Shown here in pieces: positions 45,865 to 53,546 of a stretch of 64,000 nucleotides of DNA. Origin of the DNA: Stutzerimonas stutzeri (GTDB taxonomy: Bacteria; Pseudomonadota; Gammaproteobacteria; Pseudomonadales; Pseudomonadaceae); NCBI RefSeq assembly GCF_002890915.1, contig NZ_POUT01000002.1, positions 186,001-250,000 on the forward strand. Reading direction: 5' to 3'. Under the pieces are notes generated by a model. The model was given only the letters and a program-made list of their open reading frames with translations, ran no database searches and had not been told where the DNA came from. Position 1 is the stretch's first letter. Each line of letters starts with the position of its first letter. The translations under genes and the position numbers were made by a program.

Positions 45865-47225
45865 AACGTCTGTCGCTGACGGCGCGCCTGAGCCTGATGT
45901 TCATGCTCGCCGTGACCGGTGTGCTGGCCGCGGCCGGCTACTTCTTCAACCAGCTCAGCGTGCACCATTTCGACGAGCTGGACCGCCATACGCTGCACGA
46001 GAAACTCGAGGCCGGCCGCGGCCTGCTCGGTGGACTGGACGATCTGCGCCGCTTCGATGAGCTGCGCCCGCAGCTGCAGGCACTGCTCGGCGGCCATGGC
46101 GGACTGGCCGCGTTCATTTTCGACGATCGCGGCCGGCAGCTGTTTCCGGCGCCTGGGCCCGCGCCCTTCGATACCCGGCTGTTGCAACTGGCGGGGCAGG
46201 GGGGCGGCGAGCTGCAGGTCGACGGCCGGGTCTGGCGTGGCGAGGCGGGGCACGTCGAGGTTGCCGGGCAGCGCCTGACCCTGCTGATCCTGCTCGACGT
46301 CACGGTGCACAGGGCGTTCTTCCATACCTTCAGCGGCTGGCTGTGGAGCGCGCTGGTGCTCTGTGCGCTGGTCAGCGCCCTGCTCGGCTGGTTGCTGGTG
46401 CGCAGCGGCTTGCGGCCGTTGCGCGAGGTCACGCAGGTGGCGGCCTCGGTTTCGGCAAAATCCCTGCGCGAGCGCATCCCCGGCGAGTCGATCCCGGCGG
46501 AGCTGGAACAGCTGGTGCAGGCCTTCAACGCGATGTTGGCGCGGCTGGAGGATGCCTTCGTGCGGCTGTCGAACTTTTCCGCCGACATCGCCCATGAGTT
46601 GCGCACGCCGCTGAGCAATCTGATGACCCACACCGAGGTGGCACTGACCCGGGCCAGAACGGTGGAGCAATACCAGGACAACCTGCATTCCAACCTGGAA
46701 GAGCTGCAGCGCATGTCGCGGATGATCGATGACATGCTGTTCCTGGCCAAGGCCGACAATGGGCTGATCATCCCCGATGCGCGGCCGGTGGAGCTGCACG
46801 AGCTGTGCGAACAGCTGCTGGACTATTACCAGCTCTCGGCCGACGAGCGCGGCATCCATCTCGAGCAGTCCGGGGCCGGGACGCTGGCGGGGGATCGATC
46901 GATGCTGCGCCGGGCATTGTCCAACCTGTTGTCCAACGCGCTGCGCTACACACCGGATGGCGGGACGATCCGGGTGCTGATCGAGCAGGATGCCGACGGG
47001 GTGGCGCTGAGCGTCGCCAACCCCGGGGCGACCATCGCCCCCGAGCATCTGGGCCGGCTGTTCGACCGCTTCTACCGGGGCGACCCGGCGCGGCGCGAAG
47101 GCGGCCCGAGCAATGCCGGGCTGGGGCTGGCCATCACCCGCTCCATCGTCGAGGCGCATCACGGGCGGATCGGCTGTTCGTCGGCGGCGGGCCTCACGAC
47201 GTTCAGGCTGGAGTTCCCCGCATGA
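45861..47225 (+). CDS. copS: Heavy-metal sensor histidine kinase CopS
   Basis: A 454-aa membrane kinase. Two membrane helices (about 10-30 and 155-178) bracket a 125-residue periplasmic sensor with few Cys/Met but several His (HHFDELDRH). A HAMP segment, the phospho-acceptor His in [19 protein letters not shown], and N, G1, F and G2 boxes ([27 protein letters not shown]) follow. The heavy-metal kinase subfamily (CusS/CopS) is recognised by the [11 protein letters not shown] block. Coupled to copR by a 4-bp overlap. Confidence 0.92.
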   Translation: MKRLSLTARLSLMFMLAVTGVLAAAGYFFNQLSVHHFDELDRHTLHEKLEAGRGLLGGLDDLRRFDELRPQLQALLGGHGGLAAFIFDDRGRQLFPAPGPAPFDTRLLQLAGQGGGELQVDGRVWRGEAGHVEVAGQRLTLLILLDVTVHRAFFHTFSGWLWSALVLCALVSALLGWLLVRSGLRPLREVTQVAASVSAKSLRERIPGESIPAELEQLVQAFNAMLARLEDAFVRLSNFSADIAHELRTPLSNLMTHTEVALTRARTVEQYQDNLHSNLEELQRMSRMIDDMLFLAKADNGLIIPDARPVELHELCEQLLDYYQLSADERGIHLEQSGAGTLAGDRSMLRRALSNLLSNALRYTPDGGTIRVLIEQDADGVALSVANPGATIAPEHLGRLFDRFYRGDPARREGGPSNAGLGLAITRSIVEAHHGRIGCSSAAGLTTFRLEFPA

Positions 47226-47266
47226 GCTCCGGGGCCGTTGAGATGACACAGGTGCGAGAGGACTGA

Positions 47267-48079
47267 ATGCTGACCGTGAATATCGGGCCGCTGGCCCTTG
47301 CTGTGCCCCATGTGCTGTTGCTGGGCAGCCTGCTGCTGGCGACCCTGAGCGGCTGGTGGGTCGGCCGGCGTAGTGCCTGCAATCCGGAGCGGCAGCTGTT
47401 CCGCCTGCTGCTGGTGGCGCTGCTGGTCGCGCGGCTGGCCTTCGTGATCGTCTATTTCGAGCATTACCGTGGGGCGTGGTGGCGGCTCATCGATATCCGC
47501 GACGGCGGCTTCATCGCCTGGCCCGGCGTGCTCGCCGCGCTGGCGCTGGGCGCCAGCTGGTGCTGGCGCGAGCGGGCGCTGCGCAAGCCCCTGGGGATTG
47601 CGCTGGCGGTCGGCGTGGCGAGTTGGGGCCTCGGCAGCCTGGCATGGCATTCCTTCGAGCAGGGCACGCGCCTGCCGAACATGGCCCTGCGCGATAGCCA
47701 GGGGCGGCCGGTGGCGCTGGAGGCATACGTCGGCCAGCCCCTGGTGATCAATCTCTGGGCCACCTGGTGCCCGCCGTGCCGTCGCGAGATGCCGGTGCTG
47801 GCCGAAGCGCAGGCGCGCGAGCGCGATACGCTGTTCCTCTTCGTCAACCAAGGCGAGGGGGCGGGCGAGATCAACCGCTTCCTGCAAGCGATGGACCTGG
47901 GGCTGGAGAACGTACTGCTCGACGGCGGTGGACGCCTCGGCCAGCATGTCGGCTCCAGGGCCCTGCCCACGACGCTGTTCTACGACGCCGAGGGCCGCCA
48001 GGTCGGCAGCCATCTCGGCGAACTCTCGCACGCCAGCCTGGCGCGTGCGTTGGCAAAACTGAAAGAGGATGCGCAGTGA
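47267..48079 (+). CDS. Membrane-anchored TlpA-type thiol reductase (Lgt-like N-terminus)
   Basis: A 270-aa fusion. Residues 1-125 hold four membrane helices resembling the first helices of prolipoprotein diacylglyceryl transferase, a known extension in some TlpA proteins. The C-terminal part is a thioredoxin fold with the redox motif WATWCPPCRREMP and the cis-Pro in ALPTTLFYD, facing the periplasm. It lies 41 bp after copS and overlaps dsbG, so it is likely co-transcribed with the copper sensor genes. A role in keeping copper-site cysteines reduced is plausible but inferred. Confidence 0.85.
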   Translation: MLTVNIGPLALAVPHVLLLGSLLLATLSGWWVGRRSACNPERQLFRLLLVALLVARLAFVIVYFEHYRGAWWRLIDIRDGGFIAWPGVLAALALGASWCWRERALRKPLGIALAVGVASWGLGSLAWHSFEQGTRLPNMALRDSQGRPVALEAYVGQPLVINLWATWCPPCRREMPVLAEAQARERDTLFLFVNQGEGAGEINRFLQAMDLGLENVLLDGGGRLGQHVGSRALPTTLFYDAEGRQVGSHLGELSHASLARALAKLKEDAQ

Positions 48080-48843
48080 TTCAACTCAAGCCGTTACCGT
48101 ATCTGCTGGCTGGCATCGGCCTGCTGGCCCTGCCCGTGGCCCAGGCCGAGGAACTGCCGGCGGCGATCAAGGCCGTGGAAGCGCGTGGTGCCGAGGTCGT
48201 CGGCCGCTTCGATGCGCCCGGCGGGCTGCAGGGCTATGCCGCACGCTACAACGGCCAGGGCATGGCGCTGTACCTCACCCCCGACGGCGAGCATGTGCTG
48301 GTCGGCAGCCTGCTCGACGCCAAGGGCGAAGACCTGACCCGCGGGCACCTGGAGAAGCTGGTCTACGAACCGCTGGGCAAGGAGATGTGGGCGCGCATGG
48401 AGGGCAGCAGCTGGATCGCCGACGGACGCGCCGACGCGCCACGCATCGTCTACCTGTTCAGCGACCCGAACTGCCCCTACTGCAACCTGTTCTGGAAACA
48501 GGCGCGGCCCTGGGTCGAGGCCGGCAAGGTGCAGCTGCGCCACATCATGGTCGGCATGCTGCGTGCGGACAGTGCCGGCAAGTCCGCCGCGCTGCTCGGC
48601 GCCAAGGAGCCGGAGGCGGCGCTCAACGCGCACGAGGCAGCCGGCAAGGCGAGCAAGCTCAAGCCGCTGGATAAGATTCCTGCCGAACTGGAACGGCAGC
48701 TCACCGACAACCTGATGCTGATGGGCGAACTGGGTGCCCAGGCCACGCCGGCGATCTTCTACCTCGACGACAACGGCCGCCTGCAGCAGCACCAGGGCGC
48801 GCCGCGACCGGATGCCCTGGACCTGATCATGGGCCCGCGCTAA
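48076..48843 (+). CDS. dsbG: Thiol:disulfide interchange protein DsbG
   Basis: A 255-aa periplasmic protein with signal peptide (LLAGIGLLALPVAQA), an N-terminal dimerisation domain and a thioredoxin domain with CPYC in FSDPNCPYCNLFWKQ and cis-Pro in QATPAIFYLD. This is the DsbG layout. The start is GTG at 48076 overlapping the TlpA stop. It can protect single cysteines from sulfenylation or isomerise disulfides; the TlpA-type protein upstream could keep it reduced. The linkage to copper genes suggests defence against copper-driven thiol oxidation. Confidence 0.9.
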   Translation: MIQLKPLPYLLAGIGLLALPVAQAEELPAAIKAVEARGAEVVGRFDAPGGLQGYAARYNGQGMALYLTPDGEHVLVGSLLDAKGEDLTRGHLEKLVYEPLGKEMWARMEGSSWIADGRADAPRIVYLFSDPNCPYCNLFWKQARPWVEAGKVQLRHIMVGMLRADSAGKSAALLGAKEPEAALNAHEAAGKASKLKPLDKIPAELERQLTDNLMLMGELGAQATPAIFYLDDNGRLQQHQGAPRPDALDLIMGPR

Positions 48844-48881
48844 ACGCAAGGTGGATGGCCGAAGCCACCAGACGCGGCTCG

Positions 48882-49553
48882 TCAGAGCACGCCGAACACC
48901 TTCTTCGCCAGGCTGGTGGCCGCTGCCGCCGGGTTCTTGCGGATGCTCGCTTCCTGCTCGGCGATGACGCTGAACAGGCCATTCAGGGCCTGCTCGGTGA
49001 CATAGCCTTCGATATTGGCGTAGCCACCGGAGAGGCCCGTCGGCACCTTGGCCGCCACGGCGTTGTACTGCTGCGCCAGGCCGACCTGGTCGGTGGCCTG
49101 CTTGACGATGGGCAGGAACTTCGCGCGGATCTGCTCGCGGCTGGACTTGTCCAGGTACTGGGTGGCCGAATCGTCGCCACCGGCGAGAATTCCCTTGGCG
49201 TCCTCCACGGTCATGTTGCGCACGGCGTCCAGCAGCAGTTGCTGGGCTTGCGGCACGGCCGCCTCGGCGGCCTGGTTCATGCTGTTCTCCAACTGCTCGA
49301 CCTGGCTGCCCATGCCCAGCATCTTCAGCATGCGCGAGGCCTTGCCGATGTTGCCCGGCAGCTCGATGCGCACGTCCGGATCGCTGCTGAATCCGCCGGG
49401 CCGCCCGAGCTGCTGCACCGCCACCTTGGCGCCCTGGCTGAGCGCATCCTTGAGGCCGGCGCTGGCGTCGCCCTGGGTCAGGTCGGTAAGCGACAGGGCA
49501 TGGGCGGCGGCAGACAGCATCAAGCTGGCGATAAAGGCGGTGATGCGGATCAT
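48882..49553 (-). CDS. DUF4197 family periplasmic protein
   Basis: A 223-aa protein with signal peptide (MIRITAFIASLMLSAAAHAL). The mature part matches DUF4197: LKDALSQGAKVAVQQLG, MLKMLGMGSQVEQLENSMN, EDAKGILAGGDDSATQYLD and NPAAAATSLAKKVFGVL, all helical. The family is common in proteobacteria, of unknown function. It is convergent with dsbG and divergent from the toxin gene. Confidence 0.88.
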   Translation of the reverse strand: MIRITAFIASLMLSAAAHALSLTDLTQGDASAGLKDALSQGAKVAVQQLGRPGGFSSDPDVRIELPGNIGKASRMLKMLGMGSQVEQLENSMNQAAEAAVPQAQQLLLDAVRNMTVEDAKGILAGGDDSATQYLDKSSREQIRAKFLPIVKQATDQVGLAQQYNAVAAKVPTGLSGGYANIEGYVTEQALNGLFSVIAEQEASIRKNPAAAATSLAKKVFGVL

Positions 49554-49743
49554 GGCAAACCTCAGAGGAATGTGGCCGGGGCCGATAGGCCGAGCATAGC
49601 GGGGAAGATCAGCGCTAGCGAGCCTGCTCAAGAGGCCGACAGTATGCCAACTGGCTAGCAGTTCCCCCTCGGCGACCTCGAAAACGATGCCCTCCTCTGT
49701 TAGAAGGGCTGTCCGTTGTCCAGACATTCAAGGAGGATTCGTC

Positions 49744-51090
49744 ATGCGTCTGATTCGTCGCGAGCATCGTAACGGCATCAGCCTGAGAAACATCGAAGCG
49801 CCGTTCTTCGCGGTGCCCAAGGTTGACAACGAACTGACCTGTTGGCACCACGAGATACCGGGCCTCAGCGAACTGAGCCGATCCTGCGGCGCAGACAGGC
49901 AGCTCATCCTCGCCGCAGTGGAGCGCGGCGACTGGCTGCTGGTCATGGATGACCCATTCAGACCGTTGAGCAATGACACCTTCGGTAAGTATTCCCACAT
50001 CACCGGCAAGGGCTGGGTAGGCAGCTTCCATACGGAGCGTTCGCGCCAGCCGAAAGCCTCGCTACCTGAGGCCGAGCCTATAGCGAAGACCCAGCCACAG
50101 GAGCCGGGCTTTTACATCGTGCCCAGGAGCACCACGCTCGAGAAACTGGAGGCACAGCTATTCACGTCGCCCAGCCCCGCCGTCATCGATAAATTCAAAG
50201 CCCTGAACCCGAGCCTGAGCCAGGTGAAGGCCGGACAGATGATCGTGCTCAGCGATCCCGACAACCAGCAATGCACCCGCGAAGAAGCTCTGCTGATGGA
50301 GGCTGCGGGCAAGGTCAATGCGGCGCTGGAGGCGCTGTCACCCGAAGAAGCCGATTTCATGGTCCGGCACCGGGACGAAATCGAATCCTTTCTCACCTAC
50401 GGCGCCGCCTCCGTGGGTGTCGGCTCGTCCGTGTTTTCCAAGCATCTGGAAGGTGTGAGCAACTCGCTACGCAGCATCGAGGCCTTGCACCAGCGAACCT
50501 TCCAGCAGCACGGTCACCTGCGTTCCCCGGAATTCTTTGCCGAGCGCAAGCGCCTGTTCAGCCAGTTGGATGTGCAACTCACTTCGCTGACCAGAAAAGG
50601 CACGGGAATACCTGATCATCCCAACCTCAAGAGCGCCTTGGGTATTTCCAGTCGCAGCGTCGTACACCGCTGGACGAAAGCCGGCGCTCCCGAGCAGATT
50701 CCCGGCTATGCCACGCATATCGACGGTGTGGCCAAGGCCGCGAAATACATCAGATATGGCGGCTGGATCGGCACGGCCGTTGGTGGCGGGGCTTCTTATA
50801 TGAAGGTGCAGGATGTGTGTATGGCTGGTGATGCTGAAGCTTGTGAAAAGGTTAAATTTACCGAGGGCGGAGGCTTTGCTGGGGGAGTCGCTGGCGGTGC
50901 GCTGGCCAGTATAGCCTTAACTGGCTCGACAGTAGGTGTTATTTGTGCCGCTCTCGGGGTCCCTACTGGCGGTGTGGGTACGTTGACGTGTGGTCTTTTG
51001 GTAGTTGGGGCGGGATCTTTGGCTGCAGGAGCCGTCGGAGGCAGAGGAGGAGAAGCAATGGGAGAAATAATTTACGAGGCAGTTAAGTGA
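49744..51090 (+). CDS. LysM-containing polymorphic toxin with glycine-rich membrane-active C-terminus
   Basis: A 448-aa protein, no signal peptide. N-terminus (1-100) is a conserved-looking adaptor-like domain of unknown type; residues about 120-170 fit a LysM domain (PGFYIVPRSTTLEKLEAQLF ... LNPSLSQVKAGQMIVLSDP); 170-340 is helical; the tip from residue 354 (VQDVCMAGDAEACEKVKF) is rich in Gly/Ala hydrophobic stretches (FAGGVAGGALASIALTG, GVICAALGVPTGGVGTL), like pore-forming toxins. A membrane immunity gene overlaps its stop, and a second tip lies downstream. A type VI secretion cargo is likely by analogy; no secretion gene is in the window. Codon use and GC drop towards the 3' end. Confidence 0.72.
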   Translation: MRLIRREHRNGISLRNIEAPFFAVPKVDNELTCWHHEIPGLSELSRSCGADRQLILAAVERGDWLLVMDDPFRPLSNDTFGKYSHITGKGWVGSFHTERSRQPKASLPEAEPIAKTQPQEPGFYIVPRSTTLEKLEAQLFTSPSPAVIDKFKALNPSLSQVKAGQMIVLSDPDNQQCTREEALLMEAAGKVNAALEALSPEEADFMVRHRDEIESFLTYGAASVGVGSSVFSKHLEGVSNSLRSIEALHQRTFQQHGHLRSPEFFAERKRLFSQLDVQLTSLTRKGTGIPDHPNLKSALGISSRSVVHRWTKAGAPEQIPGYATHIDGVAKAAKYIRYGGWIGTAVGGGASYMKVQDVCMAGDAEACEKVKFTEGGGFAGGVAGGALASIALTGSTVGVICAALGVPTGGVGTLTCGLLVVGAGSLAAGAVGGRGGEAMGEIIYEAVK

Positions 51091-51473
51091 GTTTGAATAC
51101 AGCTGAGAAAATATTTCTCTGTGTAGGTTTAATCGACTTTGGGCTGGCGTTCCTCTTGATTGGAACTGCATTGCATATGGCCTATACCAAAACAGACGAG
51201 ATGCTGGAGTATTTAAAAAACTGTACTGCCATAACGGCTCGTGCTCCTCTCAGGCACGGTGGTCCATGGGGCAAACTGTTACTCATCGGAGGAATTGCTG
51301 GGATCGTTACCCTTCCAAACTTTTATCTGAAAAAAGGCGAGCTAAGCGCGGAGGATCTAAAGGGGCTTCCAATTCACCTTAAGCGCAAATTGGCGATTTT
51401 GTACTGGGGTAGCTGTGGAGCTCTGCTTTTAATGTTCGTCATTGCGGCGGTAGCTGAGCTTGATCTTGTGTAA
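51087..51473 (+). CDS. Membrane immunity protein, copy 1
   Basis: A 128-aa protein with three hydrophobic segments (IFLCVGLIDFGLAFLLIGTA, LLLIGGIAGIVTL, YWGSCGALLLMFVIAAVA) and a short conserved loop (TARAPLRHGGPWGKLLLIGG). It starts with GTG at 51087 that overlaps the toxin stop (GTGA), a normal arrangement for toxin-immunity pairs. The gene is AT-rich compared with the chromosome. A paralogue sits after the IS element. Protection against the adjacent membrane-active tip is inferred from position and topology. Confidence 0.72.
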   Translation: MSLNTAEKIFLCVGLIDFGLAFLLIGTALHMAYTKTDEMLEYLKNCTAITARAPLRHGGPWGKLLLIGGIAGIVTLPNFYLKKGELSAEDLKGLPIHLKRKLAILYWGSCGALLLMFVIAAVAELDLV

Positions 51474-51936
51474 TCGGGCGTACGGAAGTTGGCCGCCGAA
51501 TCCAGCATATTCCGGTGCAGGATGTGCGCGGCAGGCAATTACACGGCTTGTATGAGTGTGGTGGATAGTCTGAAGTATTCATGAGTTTCTAGCTGACTTC
51601 AGCACCTGCCGACTTTGAAAGTGACCAATCGATCCATGACACTTGACCGCAGATAGCTGTCAGCCTACCTGCTACCACTTGCCCTAGCGCAGCAGCAGGC
51701 CGGTGCAAGATGTATGGCTGGCAATGCCAAGGCTTGTGAAAAAGTTAAATACACCGAGACTGGGCGTTTTGCCGGCAGCGGCGCGGGCGGCGCAGGGAGT
51801 GCCGCCATTTTAACGGCCCCAGCAGTAGGCAGTGTCTGTGCCGCACTGGGTGTGCCTACTGGTGGAGTAGGAACTCTTGTATGTGGCTTGGTGGTGGTCG
51901 GGACAGGCTCTTTAGTAATAGACGCTCTTGGGGACA

Positions 51937-53112
51937 CTCTGAAGAAGGCTCCCTGCTTTGGCAAAATAGCCCGACCCCACCCGCCGAGGTTCCTGATGAA
52001 GCAGATGACCTTCGCCGACGCCGAGTACGCCGGCAAGCGCAAGCAGACCCGCAAGGAGTTGTTCCTGATCGAGATGGATCAGGTGGTGCCGTGGAAGGGG
52101 TTGATTGCCTTGATTGAGCCCCACTACCCCAAGGGTGAAGGTGGCCGTCCGGCTTATCCGCTGATGGCGGTGCTGCGGGTTCATCTGATGCAGAACTGGT
52201 TCGGCTATAGCGACCCGGCCATGGAGGAGGCGCTGTACGAGACCACGATCCTTCGCCAGTTTGCGGGGCTGAGTCTGGAGCGCATCCCAGACGAAACGAC
52301 CATCCTCAACTTCCGGCGCCTGCTGGAGAAACACGAGTTGGCGGCGGGCATCCTGGCCGTGATCAATGGCTACCTGGGCGACCGCGGCCTGTCGCTGCGC
52401 CAGGGCACCATTGTCGACGCCACGCTGATTAACGCGCCGAGTTCGACCAAGAACAAGGACGGCAAACGCGACCCAGAGATGCACCAGACCAAGAAGGGAA
52501 ACCAATATTACTTCGGGGCCAAGGCACACATTGGTGTCGACGATGAGTCGGGCTTGGTGCACAGCGTGGTGGTCACGGCGGCCAACGTGGCGGATGTCAC
52601 GCAGGTCGACAAATTGCTGCACGGCGACGAGAACGTAGTCTGTGCCGACGCAGGTTACACCGGAGTGGAAAAGCGTACATGAAGGCCGCCCGGTGATCTG
52701 GCAGGTTGCGGCACGGCGCAGCACCTACAAGAAGCTCGATAAGCGCAGCGCGCTGTACAAAGCCAAGCGCAAGATCGAGAAGGCCAAGGCCCAGGTGCGC
52801 GCGAAGGTCGAACATCCGTTCCGAGTGATCAAGCGCCAGTTCGACTACACCAAGGTGCGCTTCCGGGGCCTGGCGAAAAATACGGCGCAGATGGTCACGC
52901 TGTTTGCTCTGTCGAATCTGTGGATGGCTCGCCGACATTTAATGATGAGCGCAGGAGAGGTGCGTCTGTGATGCAGGGAATAACCGCTGCGGCGTGCTCG
53001 CAGCGGTTGAAACACAACAGCGGACAGACGAACTGATCGCTTTTTGATCAGCTTCTGCTTTGAAATATCAGCGGAGTCTGAAGTCAGCCAGAAATGAGCG
53101 GCTATTTCAGAG
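51937..53112 (+). mobile_element. IS5-family insertion sequence
   Basis: About 1176 bp. The left end begins CTCTGAAG and the right end finishes TTCAGAG, short inverted ends; the flanking dinucleotide CA is present on both sides (51935-51936 and 53113-53114), a possible 2-bp target duplication. The removal of the element plus one CA restores the toxin-tip frame. It carries one IS5-type transposase gene. The exact length of the inverted repeats is uncertain. Confidence 0.75.
51996..52971 (+). pseudogene. IS5-family transposase, frameshifted
   Basis: ATG 51996 begins MKQMTFADAEYAGKRKQTRK. DDE-type motifs: IVDATLI (first Asp), CADAGYTG (second Asp) and, in the other frame, KVEHPFRVIKRQF (Glu). 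The first frame stops at 52682 (VEKRT-stop), while the conserved continuation (HEGRPVIWQVAARRS ... MSAGEVRL) is in the +1 frame. The shift is +1, not the -1 slippage used by some IS5 relatives, so the gene looks inactive. An in-frame fusion with the toxin tip upstream exists but is a by-product of the insertion. Confidence 0.8.
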
Positions 53113-53169
53113 CATCCTTGGAGGAGTTGGTGGCGAAATGGCAGGGGATGTGATCTATGAGAGTTCTAA

Positions 53170-53468
53170 ATGAGCACCGCTGAGTTTGTTATCGGCTATC
53201 TATGCGGTTTGGTGATTTTTTTCTGCTAATTTGGATTGGCGTTGCATTGCATATGGCTTATAGGCAGATAGATACGATTTTGGAGCACCTAAAAAAATCC
53301 ACTGCTGTCACGGTGCGCGCTCCTCTCAGGCACGGAGGTCCATGGGGGAAAATACTATTGGTGGGAGGGATATCAGGAATTATCACGTTCCCTGGTTTTT
53401 ATCTGAAAAAAGGAGCGATAAATATAAAAGAATTAGAAGATTTTCCATCCCGCCTTAAAGCAAACTAG
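53170..53468 (+). pseudogene. Membrane immunity protein, copy 2, frameshifted
   Basis: ATG 53170 overlaps the orphan tip stop (ATGA). The first frame reads MSTAEFVIGYLCGLVIFF and stops; the frame of copy 1 continues as LLIWIGVALHMAYRQIDTIL with APLRHGGPWGKILLVGG. One T missing from the T7 run at 53216-53222 accounts for the break. It also lacks the third membrane helix of copy 1, ending at SRLKAN. Divergence from copy 1 suggests a different toxin variant was matched before decay. Confidence 0.72.
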
Positions 53469-53546
53469 TAGTATTGCAGTGGAGCGCGTGGTGTCTTTTA
53501 GCGCTTTGATGTTGTTGGTTGCAATTGGGAAATCCGGCTGGCTCTA

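Larger units (their letters stand above)
51691..53173 (+). pseudogene. Orphan toxin C-terminal tip, split by an IS element
   Basis: From GGTGCAAGATGT at 51691 the DNA matches the tip of the toxin gene: MAGNAKACEKVKYTETGRF, then SVCAALGVPTGGVGTLVCG. After LVIDALGD (about 51936) the IS starts, and the tip resumes at 53113 with ILGGVGGEMAGDVIYESSK and stop at 53171-53173. Without the IS the reading frame closes cleanly (ALGD-ILGGVGGE). It has no N-terminal delivery domains, as in orphan tips of polymorphic toxin loci that serve as recombination reservoirs. Its own immunity gene overlaps the stop by ATGA. Confidence 0.75.

Noticed and set aside
51714..52682. A single chimeric protein of toxin tip plus transposase
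   Set aside because: The fusion is created by the insertion; the transposase has its own ATG at 51996, and no family has this architecture.
52660..52690. Programmed frameshifting in the IS5 transposase
   Set aside because: The continuation is in the +1 frame; no -1 slippery heptamer fits and IS5 relatives with this protein type use one frame.
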